Shown here: positions 15,809 through 24,988 of the stretch, one piece after another | How the letters are laid out: the number at the start of each line of letters is the position of its first letter | Numbering within the stretch: position 1 is the stretch's first letter | Assembly (NCBI RefSeq): GCF_004010325.2 | Contig: NZ_SADR02000004.1 | Location: 269,819 to 333,818 of the forward strand | Reading direction: 5' to 3' | Source: Mesorhizobium sp. M00.F.Ca.ET.216.01.1.1 | Lineage (GTDB): Bacteria > Pseudomonadota > Alphaproteobacteria > Rhizobiales > Rhizobiaceae | DNA: 64,000 nucleotides | Program-made: the position numbers and the translations under genes | The notes under the pieces: model-generated | The model's input: only the letters and a program-made list of their open reading frames with translations | The model's database searches: none | Told to the model about the DNA's origin: nothing

Positions 15809-17710
15809 ATGTCGGGGCAATATACGGCTCCGCCTGTTCGCCGGTTGCGGGTCTATGCCTTCGACCCGCAGGCTTCTACGTCGGCTGCGACTGCAGGCGT
15901 TAATGTTGCAACAATTAAAATACCTTGGGAGCAGAGCTGGGAGGAAGAAATTCAGCCCGGCCCCATCAATGACTACCTTGAAGTTATTGATATCGATCCG
16001 GTCAGCGGCCAATTTTATGAGCCGGTGGACCTCAATCACCCCTACCTCCTGGCTCAGGACGGCTTGGCCCCCTCGGAAGGCGATCCCCGCTTTCACCAGC
16101 AGATGGTGTTCGCCGTTGCAATGAAGACTATTCGAACTTTCGAACGGGCGCTTGGCAGGAGAGTCTTCTGGGCTCCGCGTCGCGTTCCCAACGGGCGAAA
16201 ATACGAGCCGGTCTATAAATTGCGTATCTATCCCCATGCCCTTCGCGAGCCCAATGCTTATTACAGCCGGGAAAAGAAGGCCCTCCTGTTCGGCTATTTT
16301 CAGACGTCCGCGCACAGCGCCGGCGCCAAATGGGTGTTTACCGCGCTTTCGCATGACATCATCGTTCACGAGGTCACGCATGCTATCCTGGATGGACTTC
16401 ACCGGCGGTTTGCTGAACCGACCAGCGTAGACAGCTTGGCGTTCCACGAAGCCTTTGCCGATATCGTCGCTCTGTTCTCACATTTTTCGCTTGAGGAAGC
16501 AGTCAGCGCCCAGATTGCGAAAGACGGCGGTAGCCTCGACAACCGCTCCCTCCTCAGCGGCCTCGCCCGGCAGTTCGGCGAGGCTACCGGCCGGGACGGA
16601 GCCCTTCGCGAGGCGATTGACGATCACAGTGGCGCTGCGCCCGTGATCTTGCGCGACGACATGACGGAGCCTCACGAACGCGGCGCGGTCCTGGTGGCGG
16701 CCGTTTTCGATGCTTTTCTGTCGATCTATGAGAACCGCACCGCTGATCTGCTCAGAATCGCCGGCATCAGACCCGGCATTGGTCCCGACCAGAACCTCCA
16801 TCCAGACCTGGTCAAACGATTAACCCGGGAGGCGAGCAAGGCGGCGGAACACGTGATGCGAATGTGCATCCGCGCCCTCGACTACCTGCCGCCAGTAGAC
16901 GTCCGCTTTGGCGATTTTCTCCGGGCAATCATAACGGCGGACTATGACCTGGTGCCCGATGACGTGCTTAATTATCGGCTCGCCATCATAGAAGGGTTTC
17001 GGCGGCGCGGTATCATCCCGGAGGGCTGTCTCTCTTTGGCTGTCGACAGTTTGTTGTGGGAGGCGCCGGTCCATCATCTGGCGGCCGATTATGACGATTT
17101 GGACCTGGATTTGGAGCCAAAATTCGATCGGACGACGGCAATCAAGGCCGCTGAGGAGAACGCGGAGAGCGTGCATTGGTGGATCCTGGGATCGGAGAGC
17201 TTTCGGACCACCGAGGATAAGCCATGGCAAGAGGTGTGCGGAGTAGTCTTCCGACGAGGTTTGATCTCGTATGACGACCGCGAGACGATACTGAGCCGGC
17301 CAGGGGACCCGAAGGGATTTGCTCCGCCCGTGGAAATTCATTCTGTAAGAACCTCCCGGCGAACAGGACCCGACGGCCAGGATCTCCGCCAACTTATCAT
17401 TGAAATTGTACAGCAGCGGCGCGGCTTCTACGATCAGAACGAACAGGAGCTTCAAGACAAGCACGGCGATAACCCGTCGGGCGCGGACTTTGTGTTCCGC
17501 GGTGGTGCCACACTCATCTTCGACCTTCGGGAGGGTCACCTGCGTTACGCAGTCCGAAAGCGAATTAGTGACGATGCCCGGCTGGAGCAACAACGCGATT
17601 TCCTTGCGGGTTACCGCTTCGGCTCGACTGCGTTCGGTTATGGACTGCAAGGGGGATCGACCGGCACTGCGTTGGACGAACCGTTCGCTCTGGTGCACCG
17701 GGGAGGTTAG
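15809..17710 (+). CDS. Thermolysin-like (M4-type gluzincin) metallopeptidase, cytoplasmic
   Basis: 633 residues. HEVTHAILDG at 187-196 is the HExxH zinc motif, and FHEAFADIVALF at 212-223 supplies the third ligand Glu214, equivalent to NEAISDIFG of thermolysin. Unlike secreted M4 enzymes there is no signal peptide or propeptide. A ~300-residue C-terminal extension of unknown fold ends in a beta-rich region. GGGGAAA precedes the ATG. The next gene starts 2 nt after the stop, so this heads an operon of lipase and MBL genes. It may process or activate the neighbouring lipases, an inference from context. Confidence 0.75.
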   Translation: MSGQYTAPPVRRLRVYAFDPQASTSAATAGVNVATIKIPWEQSWEEEIQPGPINDYLEVIDIDPVSGQFYEPVDLNHPYLLAQDGLAPSEGDPRFHQQMVFAVAMKTIRTFERALGRRVFWAPRRVPNGRKYEPVYKLRIYPHALREPNAYYSREKKALLFGYFQTSAHSAGAKWVFTALSHDIIVHEVTHAILDGLHRRFAEPTSVDSLAFHEAFADIVALFSHFSLEEAVSAQIAKDGGSLDNRSLLSGLARQFGEATGRDGALREAIDDHSGAAPVILRDDMTEPHERGAVLVAAVFDAFLSIYENRTADLLRIAGIRPGIGPDQNLHPDLVKRLTREASKAAEHVMRMCIRALDYLPPVDVRFGDFLRAIITADYDLVPDDVLNYRLAIIEGFRRRGIIPEGCLSLAVDSLLWEAPVHHLAADYDDLDLDLEPKFDRTTAIKAAEENAESVHWWILGSESFRTTEDKPWQEVCGVVFRRGLISYDDRETILSRPGDPKGFAPPVEIHSVRTSRRTGPDGQDLRQLIIEIVQQRRGFYDQNEQELQDKHGDNPSGADFVFRGGATLIFDLREGHLRYAVRKRISDDARLEQQRDFLAGYRFGSTAFGYGLQGGSTGTALDEPFALVHRGG

Positions 17711-17712
17711 GT

Positions 17713-19254
17713 GTGGGGATATTGAAGCTCTTGAGGATCAGGATGTATCGCGGCATCTTGGGCGATTGCTTCCTCATTCGCACCACGTTGGACGACGGCG
17801 GCGCGGAGTTGGAGCGATCCATACTTATAGATTGTGGGGTCCTCCAGAACGTTGCCGCTGGAGCCGATCTGATCGCCAAACTTGACCCGAAGGTCGTGAA
17901 CCGGATCGGTAAAAAGCGCCTGTCCGAAGTTGAGGCAGGCCCGGCCCGCATTTCAGCGATCGCGAAAGACGTCCTGAAGACCGTCGGCAACCGGATCGAC
18001 CTGCTGGTCATAACCCACGAGCACTACGACCATCTGTCCGGGTTTGCGTTCGAAAAAGGCGCATTCCTTGACGGTGCGGTTTCCATCGGCCGGCTTTGGA
18101 TGGCTTGGACCGAAAACCTGAAAGATCCGCAGGCTCAGGTCCTAAGGGCACGATTTTCGAAGGGAAAGCAGGCTTTGGCGGCGGCGGCCACGCTGGCGCA
18201 AGGCGATGCGCATCCCGGCTTGCGAACGGCAGCGGCGCTTGCCGCTTTCGCCGGGCCAGTCGCCATAAACGGGCTAGGTGCATCGGGCGTCTTCGGGACG
18301 GCCGAAATCATGCAAATGCTGAAGGATAAAGCTGGTGCCGATTCAACATCTTATCTTGAGCCTGGACAGGTCATTGACCTCGACGAGTTCAATATCAAGG
18401 CCTTTGTTCTTGGCCCGCCTCGAGATGAAGTTTTGCTGCGAAAAGACACCCCATCCAAGGGACAGGCGAAGGAGGTATATCTGACGCGTCTGGACGCCGC
18501 CGCGGCGGCGGAAAGCACAGTAAATGCCCAGCTCTCGCTTCTTGCCAATCGAACCGACACAGTCCTGCCTTTCTCGGCCGTTTACCAAAGACCCCTGAAA
18601 GAGAAAACCCGTCGCAAGAAGGCGACCAAGTCGGGGGTCCGCAAACTGTATGACGCTCCGGCCGAAAAGTGGCGTAGGATTGACAGCGACTGGACAGGCT
18701 CCATCGAAGCTTTGGCCCTGAAGATGGATTCGGATACAAACAACACCAGCCTGGCACTGGCGTTTGAACTCCCCGATGGCCAGGTATTGCTGTTTCCCGG
18801 AGACGCCCAGGTGGGGAATTGGCTGTCTTGGAATGACCAGACCTATCCTCCCGCCGCGAAGACTATGTCCTCGGGCAAACCTGTCACCGCAGAGGACCTG
18901 TTGCGCCGGACAACCTTTTACAAGGTCGGACACCATGGGAGTCATAATGCCACGGTCAAAGCGCTCGGTCTGGAGCGCATGGTCGACCCACGACTAGTAG
19001 CCGCGATACCGGTCGTAGAGGCGGTCGCGGCCATTCAAGGTAAGGGTCGAGCGGAACCTGGAAGCGGGTGGAGGATGCCGTTCGAGGAGCTTTACAAGGC
19101 GTTGCAGGAAAAGACCAAGGGACGCATCGTTCAGGGCGACGGTAATCCAACCGTCGAAAAACGAGCTTTCCGAAACAACCCGACGTCAGCAAAGCGGCCG
19201 GTCAAGATCGAACACAGCGATCTTTTTGTTGAGATGACGTTCGACCTTTCATGA
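17713..19254 (+). CDS. MBL-fold (ComEC/Rec2-like) metallohydrolase
   Basis: 513 residues from GTG 17713, two bases after the preceding stop; an internal ATG (MYRGILGDCF, codon 11) is an alternative. Metal-site motifs are VITHEHYDHLSGF (HxHxDH), FPGDAQVGNW (Asp) and KVGHHGSHNAT (His), as in the ComEC-type MBL domain. The family contains nucleases and phosphodiesterases. An insert of about 150 residues separates the first and second motifs. No membrane segments. It is the second gene of the cassette and the second MBL protein in this island. Confidence 0.75.
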   Translation: MGILKLLRIRMYRGILGDCFLIRTTLDDGGAELERSILIDCGVLQNVAAGADLIAKLDPKVVNRIGKKRLSEVEAGPARISAIAKDVLKTVGNRIDLLVITHEHYDHLSGFAFEKGAFLDGAVSIGRLWMAWTENLKDPQAQVLRARFSKGKQALAAAATLAQGDAHPGLRTAAALAAFAGPVAINGLGASGVFGTAEIMQMLKDKAGADSTSYLEPGQVIDLDEFNIKAFVLGPPRDEVLLRKDTPSKGQAKEVYLTRLDAAAAAESTVNAQLSLLANRTDTVLPFSAVYQRPLKEKTRRKKATKSGVRKLYDAPAEKWRRIDSDWTGSIEALALKMDSDTNNTSLALAFELPDGQVLLFPGDAQVGNWLSWNDQTYPPAAKTMSSGKPVTAEDLLRRTTFYKVGHHGSHNATVKALGLERMVDPRLVAAIPVVEAVAAIQGKGRAEPGSGWRMPFEELYKALQEKTKGRIVQGDGNPTVEKRAFRNNPTSAKRPVKIEHSDLFVEMTFDLS

Positions 19255-19300
19255 TGCCAGCTGCTCGGGTCGGCGGGGAATTCTCAATGGGGGGTATACG

Positions 19301-20329
19301 ATGGTCGTTCTAATCAACGGCGAAACCAAGAAACTTGGAATTGCGCTCTCGGGGGGCGGGTTTCGTGCTGCCGCGTTCCATGTAGGGACGTTTACGGCTC
19401 TCCAGGAACTCGACTTACTCGACAAGCTTGATCTCATCAGCTGCGTGAGCGGCGGGAGCGTGGCAGGCGCCTACTTGGCGCTGAATTGGGGCAAACAGGA
19501 TGTGCTGAAGGGCCTTTCGGACTATCTGCTGACAAAGTCGATCGCCGTCTCTTCGATCATCGGAGGTATCCTGGACCCCTTCGAAACACGCCTGGAGAAG
19601 CTTGGCGCAAGCTACGATCGGGATCTGTTCGCGGGTGCACGGCTATCCGCTCTCAGAGATGGTCCACGAATCTATCTCAACGCCACCAACCTGGCCACCG
19701 GCAACATGTTTTTCTTTGTTGCAGGCAAGGCATTGGCGCCCGGAGAAGACGCTGGAGAAACGATGGGGGAGCACGAGAGCGGCACCGCGAATGCGAGTAA
19801 CTATCCAATCAGCTTGGCCGTGGCAGCATCCTCGGCTTTCCCGCCCGTGTTTCCCCCGCTACGGCTCAATGCCGACATCTATCCCAATTCCCTGAGCGAA
19901 TACGCGACGCTGAGCGATGGAGGCATTTACGATAATCTGGGCGTGAACCCGTTGATGCGAGCGCGGCGCAATCCCGTCGATGTGTGTTTTGTAAGTGATG
20001 GCGGCAAGCCGTTCGCCGTGTCCCCTCATCCGACGGAGTCCGGGACAATCGTGCTCAAGGAGGCGATCAACATCATGATGGAGCAGGTAAGAGGTCTTCA
20101 ATTTGCTCGTCTGCAATTGTCGTACGACGCGAAAAAGGGCCCGAAACCCATCTGGTTTTCAATCGACAGCCGGGTAGGCGAGGAACGGCCTGGCGACGCC
20201 GCTTTCGCCTCGCTGGTGGCAACAGATTTAAAGAGATTGGAGGCCGAAGAGCATGAGGTTTTGGTGCGACATGGTCGGGCCCTCACGATGGCACGCGTCA
20301 AATCCTATGCACCGGAACTCCTTAAGTAG
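19301..20329 (+). CDS. Patatin-like phospholipase
   Basis: 342 residues with the patatin catalytic set: oxyanion loop SGGGFRAAAFHVG at 18-30, nucleophile Ser in SCVSGGSVAGAYLAL near residue 51, and the dyad Asp in LSDGGIYDNLGVNP near residue 207. Patatin enzymes deacylate membrane phospholipids; in CBASS (CapV) they kill the infected cell by degrading its membrane. No signal peptide. 46 nt separate it from the MBL gene. Together with the DUF2235 gene it gives the cassette two unrelated lipases. Confidence 0.8.
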   Translation: MVVLINGETKKLGIALSGGGFRAAAFHVGTFTALQELDLLDKLDLISCVSGGSVAGAYLALNWGKQDVLKGLSDYLLTKSIAVSSIIGGILDPFETRLEKLGASYDRDLFAGARLSALRDGPRIYLNATNLATGNMFFFVAGKALAPGEDAGETMGEHESGTANASNYPISLAVAASSAFPPVFPPLRLNADIYPNSLSEYATLSDGGIYDNLGVNPLMRARRNPVDVCFVSDGGKPFAVSPHPTESGTIVLKEAINIMMEQVRGLQFARLQLSYDAKKGPKPIWFSIDSRVGEERPGDAAFASLVATDLKRLEAEEHEVLVRHGRALTMARVKSYAPELLK

Positions 20330-20333
20330 CAAA

Positions 20334-20582
20334 GTGTCAAACGCGCCGCCTTGCCGCTTACCCGACACGGACTGCAAGGACGTTATCGTTGGATATATCG
20401 CCTCATATTCTATCCAGGACAAGCAGTCCTCAACGCCAAGTGCCTGCCGCGGCGAGATTTGTACCCTCAGTCTCTACATCAGGGACAGCAAGCTCGACTG
20501 GGACATCCAGAAGCAAATTTCAGGCACTGGCAAGGCCATCTTCGTGAAGACCTTTGGTGAGCCCGACCCCGAGACCAAGTGA
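20334..20582 (+). CDS. Small Cys-containing protein between the two lipases
   Basis: About 82 residues from GTG 20334 (an ATG at 20307 overlapping the patatin gene is an alternative). Four Cys residues lie in CRLPDTDCKD and ACRGEICTLSLYI. The C-terminal half alternates hydrophobic residues like a small beta-domain (KAIFVKTFGEP). Its TGA overlaps the next ATG (TGATG), so translation is coupled to the secreted protein downstream. It could be a lipase inhibitor or immunity protein. Not recognised. Confidence 0.45.
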   Translation: MSNAPPCRLPDTDCKDVIVGYIASYSIQDKQSSTPSACRGEICTLSLYIRDSKLDWDIQKQISGTGKAIFVKTFGEPDPETK

Positions 20583-20915
20583 TGCGCCATAGTGCCTCCA
20601 AATGGCCGCTGCTCTGGGCTGTCGGCGCCGCCATTCTCATATCTGCTCCGGCAAGGGCCCAGGAAGAACCAACGCAACCGAACCCGACACTGAGGTTCAA
20701 GCTCGACCGGCGCGACGGGTGCTTCCGCTACATAGGCGATGCCTGTCGAATTCATCGGCCGCTTCAAGACCGGGAGCTACGTCGGCGTGTCCATGATCAC
20801 CATCGGCCGGCCCACGACCAGCAGCCGCGACTACTCGATCTTGTTCGCGCCTCGTGCCGCTTGGGGCAGTTCAGCCTTTGTCACCATCTGTGGCCGCGTT
20901 ACCCCACCTTCTTAG
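20582..20915 (+). pseudogene. Small secreted protein, frameshifted
   Basis: Begins with a classical signal peptide (WPLLWAVGAAILISAPARAQ, cleavage after Ala-Arg-Ala). The frame changes near 20735: upstream it reads RRDGCFRYIGD, downstream PVEFIGRFKTGSYVGVSM through VTICGRVTPPS to a TAG at 20913. Restored length is about 110 residues. A periplasmic partner of the upstream small protein is possible, giving the cassette an exported component. No family recognised. Confidence 0.45.
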
Positions 20916-21005
20916 CAACCGGACAGAATCTCCGGAGGGCGCTGACTTAGGACCGCTGGACAGCCGCCATATGTCGTGGTCTGTCTTCCTTTTCAAGGAA
21001 GCGAA

Positions 21006-22193
21006 ATGGAATCATTATCGGCAGCGGGACCGGGTAAGAAGCGGCTGGCGGTTTTCCTTGATGGAACCTGGAATTCCGTGTCGGACAACACCAATGTCTG
21101 GCGCTTGCGCGCCCTGTGTTCAACGAAAGACACCGGAAACCCAGCCCAGCTCGCCTACTATGATATCGGGGTGAACGGAGTCATTGGCGGAGCCTTTGGG
21201 AAGGGGCTGCTCAGGAATATCCTTGATGCCTATGAGTGGCTGGTCGAAAACTACAACGATGGTGACGACATCTTCGTGTTCGGCTTCAGCCGTGGCGCCT
21301 TCACTGCGCGTTCTCTGACAGGCTTTATCACCAAGTGTGGCCTGTTGAGGCCGGGTGCCCCGTTAAGCGTCAACCAGTTGTTCGCCCGGTACCGCCGACG
21401 CGACGCGCTGACCGTGTGGAAGCTTCATGACGACTTGGTCGCAGGCCCGCTGAAGGCCTCTGCCCTGGAAGAACGCTGGATGCTGAAATACTCCCGCCGC
21501 GTGCCGATCAAGCTGGTGGCCGTCTGGGACACTGTCGGCGCGCTCGGCATTCCCGCGTTCAGCTGGGAAGGCATCAGTCGGACCAGTTTCCGATTTCTGG
21601 ACACGGGCTTGAGGGTGCCAATCGAGAATGCGTTTCACGCCCTTGCCCTCGATGAGCATCGCAACAGCTTCATGCCGACGTTATGGACGAAGAGAATCCC
21701 TACCGATCCCCAGGCGGTGATCGCACCGCCGCGTCCCTACAGCAGTGTCGAGCAGCGTTGGTTTGCTGGCGCCCACGGTAATGTGGGCGGCGGATACCCG
21801 AATGATCTGCTTGCACAGGCTCCTCTCAGCTGGATCATCGAAAAGGCCCGGTCCCACGGTCTCGCGTTCAGGAGCGACATCGAGGTGGACGACGGGGCCC
21901 TCGACGCTCCGATTTCAGACTCTTACCGGGAGTTCATGCGCGGCTCCTACGCCATCCTCAGCAAGAGGCATCTTCGGCCCATTGCATCCCCTCCCGGCCG
22001 GGACCCGGATGCGACGTACATCAATGTCAATGAGACGATTGATGGCTCGGTCTTCGAGCGGTATCGCCATTCGTCAAGCTACCGGCCCGCCAATTTGGTT
22101 GAGTGGTCGACTCGCAAGGGCGTCGATCTTGACGCGGTGATGGGTTGGGTCGATGCCGAACAGCCTGGAAAGGCGGTTGGCGAGATCCACTGA
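21006..22193 (+). CDS. DUF2235 / Tle1-like alpha/beta-hydrolase phospholipase
   Basis: 395 residues from ATG 21006, with AAGGAAG about 5 nt upstream. RLAVFLDGTWN at the N-terminus is the DUF2235 signature. The nucleophile Ser is in FGFSRGAFTARSLTG, the Asp in LVAVWDTVGALG and the His in WFAGAHGNVGGGY. This is the layout of Tle1-family type VI secretion lipases and related DUF2235 proteins. No PAAR or VgrG gene is nearby, so a role inside the producing cell is as likely as secretion. Last gene of the cassette. Confidence 0.8.
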   Translation: MESLSAAGPGKKRLAVFLDGTWNSVSDNTNVWRLRALCSTKDTGNPAQLAYYDIGVNGVIGGAFGKGLLRNILDAYEWLVENYNDGDDIFVFGFSRGAFTARSLTGFITKCGLLRPGAPLSVNQLFARYRRRDALTVWKLHDDLVAGPLKASALEERWMLKYSRRVPIKLVAVWDTVGALGIPAFSWEGISRTSFRFLDTGLRVPIENAFHALALDEHRNSFMPTLWTKRIPTDPQAVIAPPRPYSSVEQRWFAGAHGNVGGGYPNDLLAQAPLSWIIEKARSHGLAFRSDIEVDDGALDAPISDSYREFMRGSYAILSKRHLRPIASPPGRDPDATYINVNETIDGSVFERYRHSSSYRPANLVEWSTRKGVDLDAVMGWVDAEQPGKAVGEIH

Positions 22194-22421
22194 CCGCTGA
22201 GTGGCGTGCAGTGCCGCCGTCTGCTTCCAGGATCTGGCCGTTCCGGCTGACATGCAGAGCGCGAAAGATGCGCCGTGGGCGGAAATGGAGTAAACGTCGT
22301 CCACCTAGATAGTAGATGCTTTGCGCTCTGCCTCAGACGGGAGGGGGAGCGCGAGGGGCGGGCCAGGGGCACGCTCGCCTGGCCTTGGCGGGTTCGATAC
22401 CGGCTCGAAAGACATTCCGGA

Positions 22422-22463
22422 CGCATTCAAGGTCGGGGCATCGCTGCCCTGACCTTGAATGCG
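22422..22463. repeat. Long perfect hairpin
   Basis: CGCATTCAAGGTC (22422-22434) pairs exactly with GACCTTGAATGCG (22451-22463). Inner GGGC/GCCC pairs and a G-T pair extend the stem to 18 bp around a 6-nt loop. There is no T-run on either side, so it is not a simple intrinsic terminator. It may be a recombination or transposon end. Confidence 0.5.
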
Positions 22464-22471
22464 AACCGTGC

Positions 22472-22590
22472 TTAGTCGGCGGCGATTGCCATACTTTCGC
22501 TTTCTACTTTGACCGTCGCCCGCAACGCTGCGGGAAGCCAGCCCTTGCCGTCCAGTTCCTTCTCGGCCTGCAAGAAGCTTCGGGTTTCGG
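22472..22590 (-). pseudogene. Possible C-terminal scrap of a ParB/RepB-family protein
   Basis: The minus strand reads RSFLQAEKELDGKGWLPAALRATV to a TAA at 22472. The AEKxLDGxGWLP pattern resembles the extreme C-terminus of ParB-like proteins carried by mobile elements. Coding sense is lost upstream, where a plus-strand kinase relic begins. Confidence 0.3.
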
Positions 22591-23726
22591 GGCGCGTTCC
22601 ACCGTCGGCCCACGACTTGCAAAAATGTTTGAGGATGCCTTCTCGCAAAAAGGAACGTCGGCTGGCAGGCCCGTGGCCCGGGACTGGGTGGCTGCCTTGG
22701 CCGAACTTGAAGCGAACCTCAAGCAGTGCTCCGCCAATTCCAGCCACTGGTCACTTGGCTCATCGCCGTGCCCTTGGTGCAAAATGGAAGGCGCCACTGG
22801 CGTCCCGCTGTTCTCAACCGTTGTTCCCGCCAGCGGGGCGACGCTTTTCGATATCGCCGGATTCCAGCGCAGGTGGACGCCATCCCGCATCCCGGGCCGG
22901 TGCCGACCGTCCCCGAGAAGAATGTGACACCAGATCCCAACGCCTTGAAGCTCAAGGGGCACGCGCGCCGCACCAACTTCCGGGCAGGAGTAGCGGCCGC
23001 AGTAGTCGGCGTCGCTGGCTTGATGATGGCGCAGATCTGGGTGCTGGGCATTGCCTTGGGGGTTTTTCTGGGGTTGAGAGGTTTCTTGAACAGGGACAGT
23101 GAGGCTGCGGAATACCGGCGCATCGCCGGCGAGGCCGCCACCCAGTGGAAAAACGCGCAAACCACGTGGATGCAGAGAGCCGGGCCGGATGCCTTCGACA
23201 GGCAAAAAACGGTGCTCGCCGGGCTCAGGCGCGAATGGGACATCTTACCTTCCAAACGGTAGCCAGGATCTCGGAGCTCGAGCGCAACCGCCGTCAGGCG
23301 CAACTGCACCGGTTCCTGGACAACTTTGAAATCTCATCGGCAAAGATCGAGAGCATCGGACCGGGAAAGAAACAGGTCCTGGAGTCGTATGGCGTCGAAA
23401 CAGCGCTCGATGTCGAGAGGAACAAGCTCTACAGCGTGTCCGGATTCGAACCCAAAACGGCGCAGAAGTTGTTAAATTGGCGAAGGTCCGTCGAAGCCCG
23501 CTTTGTCTTCGATCCCTCACGCGCGATCGATCCACGCGATATCGCGCAGATTGACCAGGATATTCTCGGCGACCGCAAGCGGCTGCAGGGCGCCTTGGTT
23601 CTCGGTCTTGAGCAACTCAAGCAGACAAGAGCCCAGATTCTTGCCGCCCGTGAACACAGTCGCCCGGAAATGGAGCGGTTGGCATTGGATCAGTCGTCGG
23701 CAAACGTTGCCGCGATTTCAGGTTGA
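22590..23726 (+). pseudogene. C-terminal remnant of a TerY-P type serine/threonine kinase
   Basis: Three frames read in succession. The first has MFEDAF, RPVARDWVAALAELEANL, a CPWC zinc-ribbon half and FDIAGF (to about 22870). The second has DAIPHPGPVPTV, a membrane-like helix near VAGLMMAQIWVLGIALGVFL and a helical region (to about 23262). The third has LHRFLDNFEI, a helix-hairpin-helix (SIGPGKKQVLESYG) and FDPSRAIDPRDIAQID (to 23726). This order matches the region after the kinase domain in kinases of TerY-P triads (kinase, PP2C phosphatase, von Willebrand A). The kinase domain and the partners are absent. A relic of stress or phage-response signalling. Confidence 0.5.
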
Positions 23727-24291
23727 GACGGCTAACGCTGGATCGCCAATCAGGCTCGGTGGGTTTTGGCATACCTTCATCACCCCGGGTTGCGCGTCAG
23801 TGTGAAATACCCATTTCACCTTGTTGGAGGCCTCGACGATTTTGGCCGGTCGGAGCGCTGACTCGAAGGAGAGGTGAACGGCGGCTTTGCGCCTCATTCC
23901 AGCCGCTCGAATTGCCCAAGCCATTTCCTGAAAGCTGCCGATCCAGGGGATCCGTCTGGACGTCGATGGCAAGGGTGGTGGACGTACGGCTTCGCCACCA
24001 AGCAGGCCGCAACGGATTTCAGGATGTTACGGGTTAGGCGGTGACCCTTGGGCCACTCATGCAGCCATGTCTCATGCTGTCTCGAATCACGTTGTTGACG
24101 GTGCAAGCATCGCCGTCAAATCGCTCAGTCCGAGCGTGGCGGGCGCGCAACACTCAATCAGGTATAGCAGTCGCTAGGGCTATATGCATTTAGTGACACG
24201 GCCACCCGATCTTTGCGGTCGCAAGTCTTTACCAAGTGTCGTTTCTCGGCAAGGCTGATCATTGAGGCACTCACGCCGCGAGGATTGAAGA
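23727..24291. other. 565-bp region with no assignable gene
   Basis: A minus-strand stretch at 23720-23940 (SFQEMAWAIRAAGMRRKAAV and VEASNKVKWVFHTDAQP) has protein-like composition but no start, family or intact frame. It may be another broken gene. Nothing else is seen. Confidence 0.25.
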
Positions 24292-24690
24292 ATGCTTAAC
24301 CAGGCAGAAACACTCTACCCATCTCTGACCCCTCTTGCGGTCCAGGTCCGCTGGAAGGTTCCAACCGAATTTCCGGCGTGCCCGGACGAATTCACCGACG
24401 ACGCCCTTCTTCTTTATGAATCGCGCCTCTCTTTCGGAAGTATCTTCGCGCGCAACCAGCTCTCCACGAGCCTCGTCGTCGACCGGAATCTCAAGGACGA
24501 TGACCTGATCGTACTCACTCATTTTGCCGGCGACGCCATAAAGAATTGGGCAGTGGCCCACATTTCAATCCATGATGGCCTTTTCCATCACCGAAGCGAA
24601 TTCACCTTCTTCAGTCTCAAGGGCGCTCTGAAGCACTTCTGCGAACTAGCTGGAGAGGACCTTGGCGACTCGATCGATGACTATTGCTGA
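24292..24690 (+). CDS. Hypothetical protein
   Basis: 132 residues, soluble and acidic, with no recognised motif. It contains alternating strands and helices (ALLLYESRLSFGSI, NWAVAHISIHDGLFHHR) and a C-terminal helix LKHFCELAGEDLG. ATG 24292 lies in plausible intergenic DNA. Codon use looks typical for the window. It stands between the kinase relic and the effector relic. Confidence 0.45.
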   Translation: MLNQAETLYPSLTPLAVQVRWKVPTEFPACPDEFTDDALLLYESRLSFGSIFARNQLSTSLVVDRNLKDDDLIVLTHFAGDAIKNWAVAHISIHDGLFHHRSEFTFFSLKGALKHFCELAGEDLGDSIDDYC

Positions 24691-24988
24691 TGACGTATCA
24701 GCTGATGTCGATGCAGAAATGTTGCTGCATATTGACGATTCCGGTTGAGCGTGGGTGTCGAGTGTGAGCGATGACCTTGTGACGTCGGTCAGGTTCGAAG
24801 TCATGGTGCCAAGCAGTATCAATAAGGATGATGCCGGAGGGGCCAAGATGGAACATGAGAACCTGCTAGTCGTCGGTGCCGACTTCTCGAAAATGCGCAC
24901 GCGCTGAATACGACGTGGTGATCTGCAGACCGGAGGTGCGTTTGAGTTCCATATAGACCTAAACTCGCTATAAGATACGCATCATGCG

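Noticed and set aside
22305..22622. Open frames on both strands around the 22.4-kb hairpin
   Set aside because: Composition is simple and no frame has family motifs except the short ParB-like tail noted separately.
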